Source: an uncultured Pseudomonas sp. (lineage in GTDB: Bacteria > Pseudomonadota > Gammaproteobacteria > Pseudomonadales > Pseudomonadaceae). From it: a stretch of DNA of 64,000 bases. Of this stretch, positions 38,455 to 47,007 are shown piece by piece; position 1 is the first letter of the stretch; each line of letters starts with the position of its first letter. The notes beneath the pieces were generated by a model. The model searched no databases. It was not told the origin of the DNA and saw only the letters and a list, made by a program, of their open reading frames with translations. A program made the position numbers and the translations under genes. Where the stretch lies: the NCBI RefSeq assembly GCF_946886105.1, contig NZ_CAMPHV010000006.1:1-64000 (forward strand), in the 5' to 3' direction.

Positions 38455-40233
38455 TCAGGCGGTTTGCACGCTATCGGTATTGAACTGCAGCTCGGCCAGT
38501 CGCGCATACAGCGGGCTGCTGGCGACCAGCTCGGCGTGTTTGCCGATCGCCACCAGCTTGCCCTGCTCGATCACCGCGATGCGATCGGCGCTTTTCACCG
38601 TGGCCAGGCGGTGGGCGATGACCAGGGTGGTACGCCCCGCCATCAAACGCGGCAGCGCCTGCTGGATCAGGTGCTCGCTCTCGGCATCGAGGGCGCTGGT
38701 GGCTTCGTCGAGCAGCAGAATGGGCGCATCCACCAGCAGCGCGCGGGCGATGGCCAAACGCTGACGTTGGCCGCCGGACAACCCCAGGCCGGCATCGCCC
38801 AGGTGAGTTTGATAGCCCTCGGGCAGTTTCATGATGAACTCGTGGGCATGGGCGGCCTTGGCGGCGGCTTCGACCTCGGCATGGCCGGCGTCGGTGCGGC
38901 CGTAGCGGATATTGTCCTCCACCGTACCGAAGAACAGCGCCGGGTTCTGCGACACCAGGGCGAAACAACTGCGCAGCGCGAGCGGGTCGAGGCGTTCGAT
39001 CGCCTGGCCATCGATCAGGATATTGCCGGCCTGCGGGTCGAAAAAGCGCAGCAACAGATCGAACAGCGTCGACTTGCCCGCCCCGGACGGTCCGACCAAA
39101 GCCAGGGTTTCGCCGGGCGCGACCTGTAGATCGATGCCATCCACGGCAAAACTGCCGGGCCGCGACGGGTAGGCGAAACGCAGCCCCTGCAACTCGATAC
39201 GGCCTTGCACCGGCTGCGCCAGTTGCAGGCCATCGTTTGCCGGCGGGGTGATTTCATTGCGCGCCTGCAACAGCTCGGCAATCCGCTCGGCGGCGCCGGC
39301 GGCACGTTGCAATTCGCCGATCACCTCGCTCAGGGTGCCGAACGAGCCGCCGACGATCAGGCTGTAGAACACGAAAGCCGCCAGCTCGCCGCCGGAAATC
39401 CGCCCTGCGATCACGTCCATGCCGCCGACCCAGAGCATCACCCCCACCGCGCCGAGCACCAGCACTATGACCACGGTGATCAGCCAGGCGCGCTGGGCGA
39501 TGCGTTTGCGTGCGGTGTCGAAAGCCGCCTCGGCGGACAGGCCGAAACGGCGTTTATCCTCGTTCTGGTGGTTGTAGGCCTGCACCGTCTTGATCTGCCC
39601 CAGCACTTCGCCGACGTAGCTGCCGACATCGGCGACCCGGTCCTGACTCTGCCGCGACAGCGCGCGCACCCGCCGGCCGAAAATCAGGATGGGCGCGACC
39701 ACCAACGGCAGCGCCAACAGCACGATGCCGCTGAGTTTAGGGTTGGTGACCACCAGCAGCACGCTGCCGCCGATCAGCATGATCACGTTGCGCAGCGCCA
39801 TCGACAGCGAGGAGCCGATCACCGACTGCAACAGCGTGGTGTCGGCGGTCAGCCGCGACTGGATTTCCGAGCTGCGGTTGCTTTCATAAAAGCCCGGGTG
39901 CAGATCGATCAAATGATTGAACACGCGCTTGCGGATATCCGCGACCACCCGCTCGCCGAGCCAGGACACCAGATAAAAGCGGCTGAAGGTGCCGATGGCC
40001 AACGCCAGCACCAGGACGAAGAACAACCCGATCGACTGTTGCAGCGCCTGCGCCGACTGCGTCGCCAGGCCCTGGTCGACCAGCAGCTTGATGCCCTGGC
40101 CCATGGACAGGGTGATGGCCGCGGTGAACATCAGCGCCACCAGGGCGCCGATCACGTGCCAGCGGTACGGCGCGACAAAACGCCAGGCCATACGCAGGGC
40201 GGTGCGCTGGCGGGAAGACAGGATCGAAAGCAT
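38455..40233 (-). CDS. ABC exporter, fused membrane and ATPase domains
   Basis: Half-size exporter of 592 residues, MsbA-like in layout. Six membrane helices in the first 310 residues (GALVALMFTAAITLSMGQG to AAFVFYSLIVGGSFG), then the ATPase with Walker A GPSGAGKST, signature LSGGQRQRLA, Walker B ILLLDEATSALD and H-loop VIAHR. It functions as a homodimer in the inner membrane. The substrate (lipid, drug or peptide) cannot be told. It has typical exporter length and is probably the first gene of the operon with the two following genes. Confidence 0.93.
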   Translation of the reverse strand: MLSILSSRQRTALRMAWRFVAPYRWHVIGALVALMFTAAITLSMGQGIKLLVDQGLATQSAQALQQSIGLFFVLVLALAIGTFSRFYLVSWLGERVVADIRKRVFNHLIDLHPGFYESNRSSEIQSRLTADTTLLQSVIGSSLSMALRNVIMLIGGSVLLVVTNPKLSGIVLLALPLVVAPILIFGRRVRALSRQSQDRVADVGSYVGEVLGQIKTVQAYNHQNEDKRRFGLSAEAAFDTARKRIAQRAWLITVVIVLVLGAVGVMLWVGGMDVIAGRISGGELAAFVFYSLIVGGSFGTLSEVIGELQRAAGAAERIAELLQARNEITPPANDGLQLAQPVQGRIELQGLRFAYPSRPGSFAVDGIDLQVAPGETLALVGPSGAGKSTLFDLLLRFFDPQAGNILIDGQAIERLDPLALRSCFALVSQNPALFFGTVEDNIRYGRTDAGHAEVEAAAKAAHAHEFIMKLPEGYQTHLGDAGLGLSGGQRQRLAIARALLVDAPILLLDEATSALDAESEHLIQQALPRLMAGRTTLVIAHRLATVKSADRIAVIEQGKLVAIGKHAELVASSPLYARLAELQFNTDSVQTA

Positions 40234-40399
40234 GGTAATTCGCCTAGGTTCTGGAAGGGAAAACCGGCACGCCCATGCTAAATGGGGGCACTTCGATGGA
40301 GATCAAGCCAAACGGCCAGCAGATACCATAAAGATCGCCAGGCGTTAGCTGTCGGGTATTGCCCCGTAAGCGGATTGGCCATGTACAGCCCGAGGCGGC

Positions 40400-41719
40400 T
40401 TACTGAACCCGCCTGAATACGCTGAAGCGATTGCGACCCGCGTTCTTCGCTTCGTACATGGCGGCGTCGGCGTTTCTGATCAACTCGTCGAGGCTGGCGG
40501 CATCGCCTGGATAGCTGGTAACGCCGATGCTCGCGGAGATTCCGGCTTGCCCCGCCTTGAGCATGAACGGCTGACTCAGTGCCGCGAGAATTTTCTGGCA
40601 CAGCGTCTGGACATGCAGCGGTTGGGTGATGTCGGTGAGAATCACGGTGAACTCGTCGCCGCCCAGACGCGCCACCATGTCGGTGTCACGCACGCAGCCC
40701 CCGATGCGCCGCCCGACCTGTTGCAGCAACTCGTCGCCGGCTGCGTGGCCGAGGCGGTCGTTGACTTCTTTGAAGCCGTCCAGGTCGATGTACAAAAGCG
40801 CCAGCGGCAGCCCGGTGCGCGTCGAGTGGCGCAACTCGAGTTCCAGACGCTCGCGGAACAGAGCGCGGTTGGGCAAGTCGGTCAAGTGATCGTAATTGGC
40901 GCTGTGTCGTACGCGCTCCTCGGACGCCTTGTGCTCGCTGATATCACGTGCGGTACCGGCCACCGCTTCGCACTCGCCGTGCGGGTCGAGCACGGGCACC
41001 AGCTGGCACTCGTAGATGCGCGCCTCACCGCCTCCGCCGTCGAACGTCATCTCGCTGCGATCGGTGGCGCGGGCGCCGACGACATGCCGTGCATGCCGCT
41101 CCATTTCCGGCGCGAAGGGCGCGCACAACTGGTAAAAGTTGACATCCTTCATCTCCGCCGAACTCTTGCCGAAGCGCATGGCGGTAGCCTGATTGGCATA
41201 GAGAATGGTGCCCTCCGCATCGATGATGAAGTTCAGGTCGGGCGAGGTCGACAGCAAGGCGTCGAACAAGCGGGTCTGGCGGTCGCGTAGCGCCGAATAG
41301 CGGCTCAGCGACTCGGCCAGGGCCTGGTCGATCGCTTCGTTGAAGCGCGTCATGTCATCGAGCGCGTCGGCGCCGAGATCCTTGCGCTCGCTCCATAGGC
41401 GCAGCACGGTGGCGCGCAGCGCGCGAAACTCGGCCATCGCATCGTTGACGCTGAAGCCTTCGGCGAGACGCACCGAGCCATGCTGCTCGGCCTCGGTGTC
41501 GTCGACCAGGCGCGGCCCCCTGCCCTGGGATTTTTCCTGATGCTGGGCGGCGCTCTGCTCCTTATCGATATCGGCGGCGATCACCTCGAGAATGCCGCGC
41601 GCATGGTCGCGCAGCTGCGCCACTTCGAAATCCCGCGCCTGCGGAATCTGACGGGCAAAATCGGCCCACTCGTCGAGAATCGGTTCCATGCTCGAACGTA
41701 TGAAGTCGCTGAGTTTCAT
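40400..41719 (-). CDS. Diguanylate cyclase with PAS domain
   Basis: Cytoplasmic enzyme of 439 residues making cyclic di-GMP. An N-terminal helical domain (about 1-145, LSDFIRSSMEPILDEWADFARQ) resembles RsbR-type N-terminal domains. A PAS domain follows (about 150-265, DALLSTSPDLNFIIDAEG), then a GGDEF domain (about 275-437) with the active motif RLGGDEFTVIL. RDTD lies five residues before GGDEF, so the inhibitory I-site is intact. No membrane segment. It stands alone between the ABC exporter and the DUF1287 gene. The PAS signal is unknown. Confidence 0.92.
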   Translation of the reverse strand: MKLSDFIRSSMEPILDEWADFARQIPQARDFEVAQLRDHARGILEVIAADIDKEQSAAQHQEKSQGRGPRLVDDTEAEQHGSVRLAEGFSVNDAMAEFRALRATVLRLWSERKDLGADALDDMTRFNEAIDQALAESLSRYSALRDRQTRLFDALLSTSPDLNFIIDAEGTILYANQATAMRFGKSSAEMKDVNFYQLCAPFAPEMERHARHVVGARATDRSEMTFDGGGGEARIYECQLVPVLDPHGECEAVAGTARDISEHKASEERVRHSANYDHLTDLPNRALFRERLELELRHSTRTGLPLALLYIDLDGFKEVNDRLGHAAGDELLQQVGRRIGGCVRDTDMVARLGGDEFTVILTDITQPLHVQTLCQKILAALSQPFMLKAGQAGISASIGVTSYPGDAASLDELIRNADAAMYEAKNAGRNRFSVFRRVQ

Positions 41720-41868
41720 CGCGGATGCCTCGCCGGCCGGCCGCCTTGGATTCCTGGAAAATCGGTAGACTCGGGCGACCGCAAGACGTTCTGCTCGGCG
41801 TCGCGCGCGTTTCGCCTCAGCCGACGATATGCCGATGCGGGCTCAAGGCGCGCGACAAGCGGTCAGCC

Positions 41869-42444
41869 TCAGGACTCGGGAAACCGGTAATGGCCGGTGA
41901 TGCTGAAGCCGAAGAGGATGTCCTCTTCCCGGGTGCCGCGGCCGATATTGTGCAACACCAGCGGCACGCCGTTGTCCGCGCGCCTGTCGCTGACGATGCC
42001 GATATGGGTCAGGCCGCGCCCCAGATCCCAGGTGACGATATCGCCGGGGCGATAGGTGCCGGCGTCCTGACTGAGCGGCAAGGCCCAGCCCTGGCGCTTG
42101 AACCAGGTCATCAGGTTGGGCACACGGCGGTGGTCGATATTGCTGTCGGGGCGGCTCAGGCCCCAGTGCTTCGGGTACAGATTGAAATGCGCACGCATAT
42201 CGCGGTGCACCGCTTCCTGCAGGTCCAGGCCCTGCTGGCGCAACGCGCGGATCAGCACATCGGTGCAGACCCCGGTGCTCAGCGGCACGTCGCCGCCCGG
42301 ATAACTCAAACGGCGGTAAGCCGGATCGTAGGACAGCGTCACCCCAACCTGTTCGCGGGCAGCCGTCACCAGCGCCTCGGGTTGCAACGCACTGGCTTCG
42401 AAGGCCAGTAGCCAAGCCAAGATCACACTAAGCCATACACGCAT
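41869..42444 (-). CDS. Exported DUF1287 protein, papain-like
   Basis: Protein of 191 residues with a signal peptide (about 1-19, ending EASA). The DUF1287 family looks like an NlpC/P60-type cysteine hydrolase: Cys in STGVCTDVLIRAL, His in GLTHIGIVSD and a further His in LVLHNIGRG fit a Cys-His arrangement. A cell-wall peptide target is possible but unproven. ATG at 42444 is chosen since AGGAG lies 8 nt upstream and it opens with the signal peptide. Confidence 0.85.
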   Translation of the reverse strand: MRVWLSVILAWLLAFEASALQPEALVTAAREQVGVTLSYDPAYRRLSYPGGDVPLSTGVCTDVLIRALRQQGLDLQEAVHRDMRAHFNLYPKHWGLSRPDSNIDHRRVPNLMTWFKRQGWALPLSQDAGTYRPGDIVTWDLGRGLTHIGIVSDRRADNGVPLVLHNIGRGTREEDILFGFSITGHYRFPES

Positions 42445-42467
42445 GGAGCCGCTCCTTTGGCACGGTT

Positions 42468-42540
42468 GTAGGGTGTACATGGCGAAGCCTCGTACACCGC
42501 TGCGATTCGTTTGGCGGACACGCCTTCGACATGTCCGCCC
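42468..42540. repeat. Palindromic repeat between the NAD-kinase-like and DUF1287 genes
   Basis: GTGTAC and GTACAC form one inverted pair (about 42474-42496); GGCGGACA and TGTCCGCC (42513-42520 and 42532-42539) form a perfect 8-bp stem with an 11-nt loop. The surrounding words resemble extragenic repeats common in pseudomonads. May act as a terminator-like structure for the minus-strand gene upstream. Confidence 0.55.
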
Positions 42541-42591
42541 TATAGTTCATCCGGGGCGCCGCTTGCCTTGCCGCAAAACCGGCAGGGACAG

Positions 42592-43707
42592 CTACTTGCC
42601 CACGGGGTACAGCAGCTCTTCCTTATAACCCGCCCATACCCGCACCACATCGGGAAAGGCATCGTCCAACTGCACATCGCCGCTATCGACCAACAAGGGC
42701 CGGCCTTCCAGGGTGGCGAGCTTGCGCTTGGTGGCCACCACCCGCAGGTTGCCGAGGCCGATGACGCGTAATATCCGCGGGCTGATCTGCTGGTTGCCGC
42801 GGCCGATGATATGCCCCTGGCCGCCGATCGCGGTGACCAGCAGGCGCGCGGGATGGCCGTCGACCAGTTCGAACAGCTGCGCCTCGCTGACGTCATGGCC
42901 GATGACTTCGCCGTTCTCGATCACATCGACGCCGAGCAAGGTGGTTTGCAGGCCGAGGTTTTCCGCCAGCCCATGCAGCGTCGAACCGGGGCCGAAGACG
43001 TAGCGCACGTCATCTTCCCAGTTGCTTTCCAGCCAGTCGGCGAGGTCGGCCAGCACCAGCTCTTCGGACTCCACGCCGCCCTGCTTGACCTGCTGCAGGT
43101 AACCGCCCTCTTCCGGCACGGTCAGTTCACCATACCAGCGCGCCGTCACCCTGCCCTCGCGCAATGCGGCCTCGTCGATATCGCGCACCTCGCCGCTGGC
43201 CAGACGCACCAAACCGCCCTCGATCAGGCGCCGGGTCAGCTCGCCGGCCGCCCGCGGGTTGATCGCATAGACCCCGGATTGAATCTTCACCCCCGCGGGA
43301 ATACCCAGCACCGGCTGGCCCTCGCGCACCGCGCTGCAGATGTCCCGCGCGGTACCGTCGCCACCGGCGAACAGAATCAAGGCGACACCGGCCTGCTGCA
43401 ACGCCTCGACCGCTTCGCGGGTATCCGCGGCGCTGCTCGGGCCCTCATGCACTTGGCCGAGCACCTGATGGGCAAAGCCCATCTCGGCCAACAGATCCGC
43501 GCCCATGGGGCCGGGAAACGTCAGGAAATGCAGCCCCTGCTTGATCGGCAGCAAGCACTCCAGGGCCGTGCGCGTACGGGCGGCGGCCTTCGGCTCGATA
43601 CCCAACGCCAGCGCCTGCTGCGCGACGCCGTCGCTGCCTTTGAAACCGGCCTGGCCACCCAGGCCGGCCAGGGGATTGATGATCAACCCCAGGTGAAACT
43701 GCGACAT
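42592..43707 (-). CDS. ATP-NAD kinase-family protein
   Basis: Protein of 371 residues in the ATP-NAD/AcoX kinase superfamily. The nucleotide motif GGDGTARD lies in LILFAGGDGTARDI, near residue 115. It is longer than the housekeeping NAD kinase NadK and belongs to a separate branch found in pseudomonads. It may phosphorylate NAD or another nucleotide-like substrate; activity is unproven. ATG at 43707 has GAGGTGG upstream; a longer frame to 43806 is not needed. It is divergent from the PA1571-family gene, as I recall for P. aeruginosa PA1572/PA1571. Confidence 0.85.
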   Translation of the reverse strand: MSQFHLGLIINPLAGLGGQAGFKGSDGVAQQALALGIEPKAAARTRTALECLLPIKQGLHFLTFPGPMGADLLAEMGFAHQVLGQVHEGPSSAADTREAVEALQQAGVALILFAGGDGTARDICSAVREGQPVLGIPAGVKIQSGVYAINPRAAGELTRRLIEGGLVRLASGEVRDIDEAALREGRVTARWYGELTVPEEGGYLQQVKQGGVESEELVLADLADWLESNWEDDVRYVFGPGSTLHGLAENLGLQTTLLGVDVIENGEVIGHDVSEAQLFELVDGHPARLLVTAIGGQGHIIGRGNQQISPRILRVIGLGNLRVVATKRKLATLEGRPLLVDSGDVQLDDAFPDVVRVWAGYKEELLYPVGK

Positions 43708-43841
43708 AACCACCTCATTACCATTGCGCTTCGCGCAGCCGACGCCTGTACTTTCCGCTCCATTTGCGTCGTCTACGCCTGTCACAGCGTTTTCATCTAA
43801 TGCCAATAAGCTACGCGAACCAACCGATCAGGAGACCGACC

Positions 43842-44018
43842 ATGAGCCTGCATGAGCAAACCCACGAACCTCGGGTTATCCCGATGCCATCCCAGCATCC
43901 GATCGGCGGCGCGATTATCGATGAGCAAGGCCGCGAAATCCCGATTACCGAACAGATGATCCAGCACGCCTGCCGCGAACTGGAAAACAGCCGCAGCAGC
44001 CTCACCAAGCACGGTTGA
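43842..44018 (+). CDS. Small conserved protein, PA1571 family
   Basis: Protein of 58 residues with the conserved core HPIGGAIIDEQGREIPITEQMIQHACRELE split over its middle. It resembles the Pseudomonas PA1571 family, of unknown function. No signal peptide or membrane segment. ATG at 43842 has AGGAG 7 nt upstream; the longer frame beginning at 43764 has no ribosome site. A strong terminator follows. The size and charge suggest a small regulator or binding protein, which is only a guess. Confidence 0.85.
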   Translation: MSLHEQTHEPRVIPMPSQHPIGGAIIDEQGREIPITEQMIQHACRELENSRSSLTKHG

Positions 44019-44032
44019 GCTGGCGCCATTGC

Positions 44033-44066
44033 AAGCCCGGGCCGTACTAAACGCCCGGGCTTTTTC
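44033..44066 (+). terminator. Terminator of the PA1571-family gene
   Basis: Perfect 10-bp stem AAGCCCGGGC / GCCCGGGCTT with a 10-nt loop, then TTTC, 14 bp past the stop. Confidence 0.88.
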
Positions 44067-44111
44067 TTGCCTGCAAACTTTGCAGACCGCCCCTACCGAC
44101 GGCGCGCTTTT

Positions 44112-44177
44112 GTAGCCCGGATGCAATCCGGGGAAATTCGCCGCCTAGTAAATCTTCCCGGATTGCATCCGGGCTAC
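44112..44177. repeat. REP pair (BIME-like) between convergent genes
   Basis: Two inverted copies of GTAGCCCGGATGCAATCCGG separated by about 25 bp: left copy from 44112, right copy ending at 44177. The same unit occurs at 48580 and 48886. It lies between the PA1571-family gene and pdxB. Confidence 0.88.
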
Positions 44178-44192
44178 GGATCGCGCCTTTGC

Positions 44193-45341
44193 TCAGGCTC
44201 GCAGCGCTGCCCCCAGGGCCTGAATAACCCGCAATAACGCCGGCGGCGCCTCGCCTTGCACGGCCACGCGCAAGCCGTCGATCTCCCGGCGCATCGGGTA
44301 GTGCTTGCGCAGGCCGTCGAAGGCCAGACGCCGACTCGCTTCGTCGCCGCGCAGGCTGCGGCGGAAATCCGCATCGTCGCGGCGCGGGTCGTATACCGCG
44401 CGGCACAGCGTGGCCAAGGCCCAGGCCGGGTCGGCAGAACCGCTAATGCTCAACTCGCCGAGCCAGGGCGCGGGCATCAGGGCTTCCAGGGTCTGCGTCT
44501 CGGCGCAACCCAGGTACCGACACAGCGCCTGGTAGATCTGCGCGGTGCCGCGCAGCTTGCCGTCGAGGCTGTAGCCGGCGATATGCGGGGTGGCGATGCG
44601 GCACAAAGCGGCCAATGCGACATCGACCTGCGGCTCGCCTTCCCAGACATCCAGCACTACACGCAGATCCGTGCGTAGCCCGAGTAACTCGCGCAGCGCC
44701 GCGTTGGCCACCACCGCACCGCGGCTAGCGTTGATCAGCCAGGCGCCGGTTTTCAGCTGCGCCAGGCGCGCGGCATCGAACAGATGATGGGTCGGGTGGG
44801 CGCCGTCGCGGTCGAGCGGCGTATGCAGGCTGATCACGTCGCATTCGGCGACCAGTTGTTCCAGCGTGACGAAGTCGCCACCCTCGGCCGCGTGGCGTGG
44901 CGGGTCGCACACCAGCACGCGCCAGCCCAGGCCACGCAGCACCTCGAGCAGACGCCCTCCGACCTGGCCGGCGCCGACGATACCGTAGGTGCGCGACGAC
45001 AGCTCGACGCCCTGCTCCTCGGCCAGCACCAGCAGGCTGCCCAACACATAGTCGACCACCCCGCGGGCGTTGCAGCCGGGGGCGCTGGACCAGGCGATCG
45101 GGGCCTGCTGGAAATACTCGAGATCGAGGTGATCGGTGCCGATCGTGCAGGTGCCGACGAACTTGACCGGCGACCTATGCAGCAGCGCGCGGTCGACCTT
45201 GGTCACCGAACGCACCAGCAACAATTCGGCATCGGCCACCGCCGCGCGGTCGATCGCGCGACCGGGCAAGCGGCGAATCTCGCCGAAACCGGCAAAAAAC
45301 TCATCGAGCAGGGGAATATTTTCGTCGGCGACTATGCGCAT
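44193..45341 (-). CDS. pdxB: Erythronate-4-phosphate dehydrogenase
   Basis: NAD-dependent dehydrogenase of 382 residues in the DXP-dependent route to pyridoxal phosphate. It begins [16 protein letters not shown], the PdxB signature. The D-2-hydroxyacid dehydrogenase core has the NAD motif [12 protein letters not shown], Arg in NASRGAVV and the catalytic His in ATPHIAGYS. The C-terminal dimerisation domain is present, unlike in related dehydrogenases. ATG at 45341 has GGAG 6 nt upstream and is preferred to 45353. It is divergent from the MATE gene. Confidence 0.96.
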   Translation of the reverse strand: MRIVADENIPLLDEFFAGFGEIRRLPGRAIDRAAVADAELLLVRSVTKVDRALLHRSPVKFVGTCTIGTDHLDLEYFQQAPIAWSSAPGCNARGVVDYVLGSLLVLAEEQGVELSSRTYGIVGAGQVGGRLLEVLRGLGWRVLVCDPPRHAAEGGDFVTLEQLVAECDVISLHTPLDRDGAHPTHHLFDAARLAQLKTGAWLINASRGAVVANAALRELLGLRTDLRVVLDVWEGEPQVDVALAALCRIATPHIAGYSLDGKLRGTAQIYQALCRYLGCAETQTLEALMPAPWLGELSISGSADPAWALATLCRAVYDPRRDDADFRRSLRGDEASRRLAFDGLRKHYPMRREIDGLRVAVQGEAPPALLRVIQALGAALRA

Positions 45342-45401
45342 ATCAGGCTCCACAATTCAGTGAGCTATTCTAAACAGCCGACGGTTCCACGTCGCCCTAG
45401 C

Positions 45402-45450
45402 AGGCCGTTGAAAGACTACCTGCGTTGGCAATACTGCGTTAAAAACGGCG
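45402..45450. repeat. Partial copy of the MITE-like repeat upstream of the MATE gene
   Basis: About 49 bp match the left half of the element at 28218 with few changes: AGCAGGCCGTTGAAAGACTA, then CCTGCGTTGGCAATACTGCG and TTAAAAACGG. The right half is not present. It lies 68 bp before the MATE start and could affect its promoter. Confidence 0.75.
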
Positions 45451-45518
45451 CCCCTTTCCTGACCGAGGCGTCAGCGCGTAGACTGCGCGGCCCTCTCTAC
45501 GCTCTGCGAACGTTTGCC

Positions 45519-46898
45519 ATGCCTGCCGAAACCCGCCCGAGGCGTATCTGGACCGAACTGCGCGGCCTGTTGCTGCTGGCCACGCCGATCATAGTCGCGC
45601 AACTGGCGCACACCGCCATGGGCTTCGTCGACACCGTGATGGCCGGCCGCGTAAGCCCGCAGGATCTGGCAGCCGTGGCCCTGGGCAATTCGATCTGGGT
45701 GCCGGTATTTCTGTTGATGACCGGCGTGCTCCTGGCCACCACACCGAAGGTTGCGCAACACTTCGGCGCCGGCCGCCAAGCGGAAATCGGCGCCCTGGTG
45801 CGCCAGGCGTTATGGCTTTCGCTGGCGGTCGGTCTGGCGGCCGCGACCCTACTGTGGAACGCCGAGATCGTTCTGCGCCTGATGGACGTCGAGCCCGGGC
45901 TGATCGCTCCCACCATGGGTTATTTGCAAGCGGTCGCCTGCGGTTTTCCGGCGGTGGCGCTGTACCACGTGCTGCGTTGCTTCAGCGATGGCCTCAGCCA
46001 TACCCGACCGAGCATGGTGCTGGGGCTGCTCGGTCTGCTGCTGAACATTCCGGCCAATTACGTATTCATCTACGGCAAGTTCGGCCTGCCGGCCATGGGC
46101 GGGGTCGGCTGTGGCTGGGCCACGGCGCTGGTGATGGTATTCATGCTGCTGGGCATGTTGTGGTGGGTGAAGTGGGCGCCATTCTACAAACCGAGCCAGC
46201 TGTTCAGCCGCTTCGAGTGGCCGCGATGGCAGGCGATCCGTCGGCTGCTGGAGATTGGCGTGCCCATGGGCATCGCGGTGTTCGCCGAAGTGAGCATCTT
46301 CTCGGTGATCGCCCTGCTGATCGGCGGCCTCGGCGCCAGCGTGGTCGCTGGCCACCAGATCGCCCTGAACTTCACCTCCATGGTGTTCATGATCCCCTAC
46401 TCCCTCGGCATGGCCGCCACCGTGCGCGTCGGCCAGGCCCTGGGCCGTGGCGAGCCACGCCAGGCGCGCTTCGCCGCTGGGGTGAGCATGGGCGCGGCGC
46501 TGGGCTATGCCTGCCTGTCGGCCAGCGCGATGTTGCTGCTGCGCGAGCAGATCGCGCAGATCTACAGCCCCGATCCGACGGTAATCGCCATTGCCGCCAG
46601 CCTGATCGTGCTGGCCGCGTTCTTTCAGTTTTCCGATGCGGTGCAGGTCACCGCGGCCGGTGCCCTGCGCGGTTACCAGGACACCCGCATGACCATGATC
46701 CTGACCCTGTTCGCTTACTGGGGTGTCGGTCTGCCGGTGGGTTACGCCCTCGGTTTGTCCACCCTGTTCGGCGAACCCAGCGGCCCGCGCGGCCTGTGGC
46801 AAGGCCTGATCGTCGGCCTCAGCGTTGCCGCGATCATGCTGGCGATCCGACTCGCCGGCTGCGCGCGACGACGCATTCGGGCGGCGCAAAAGGCCTGA
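45519..46898 (+). CDS. MATE-family multidrug exporter (NorM/PmpM type)
   Basis: Cation-coupled exporter of 459 residues with twelve predicted helices. Typical MATE segments: LLLATPIIVAQLAHTAMGFVD, MAGRVSPQDLAAVALGNSIW, and in the second half GVPMGIAVFAEVSIFSVIAL and GHQIALNFTSMVFMIPYSLG. It resembles PmpM of P. aeruginosa and NorM. ATG at 45519 is the natural start; the frame extends far upstream to 44784, antisense to pdxB, and is an artefact. The substrate is unknown; antibiotics and dyes are usual. Confidence 0.92.
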   Translation: MPAETRPRRIWTELRGLLLLATPIIVAQLAHTAMGFVDTVMAGRVSPQDLAAVALGNSIWVPVFLLMTGVLLATTPKVAQHFGAGRQAEIGALVRQALWLSLAVGLAAATLLWNAEIVLRLMDVEPGLIAPTMGYLQAVACGFPAVALYHVLRCFSDGLSHTRPSMVLGLLGLLLNIPANYVFIYGKFGLPAMGGVGCGWATALVMVFMLLGMLWWVKWAPFYKPSQLFSRFEWPRWQAIRRLLEIGVPMGIAVFAEVSIFSVIALLIGGLGASVVAGHQIALNFTSMVFMIPYSLGMAATVRVGQALGRGEPRQARFAAGVSMGAALGYACLSASAMLLLREQIAQIYSPDPTVIAIAASLIVLAAFFQFSDAVQVTAAGALRGYQDTRMTMILTLFAYWGVGLPVGYALGLSTLFGEPSGPRGLWQGLIVGLSVAAIMLAIRLAGCARRRIRAAQKA

Positions 46899-46923
46899 GC
46901 GATAGATCGCGGTGCGCTCGAAG

Positions 46924-46952
46924 CCGCGGGGGTTTCGCGGTATATCTGTTTT
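46924..46952 (+). terminator. Possible weak terminator after the MATE gene
   Basis: Stem CCGCG / CGCGG with a 7-nt loop, then TATATCTGTTTTTT. The stem is short but a T-run follows, about 26 bp past the MATE stop. Confidence 0.4.
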
Positions 46953-47007
46953 TTCTCAGCCGCCACAGAAAAACCAGAGGAGGGCCTGCCGCAGTGGGAG
47001 TTTTATC

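Noticed and set aside
44784..45518. Long N-terminal extension of the MATE exporter (245 codons)
   Set aside because: Most of it is antisense to pdxB and it adds no known domain; ATG at 45519 gives a normal exporter.
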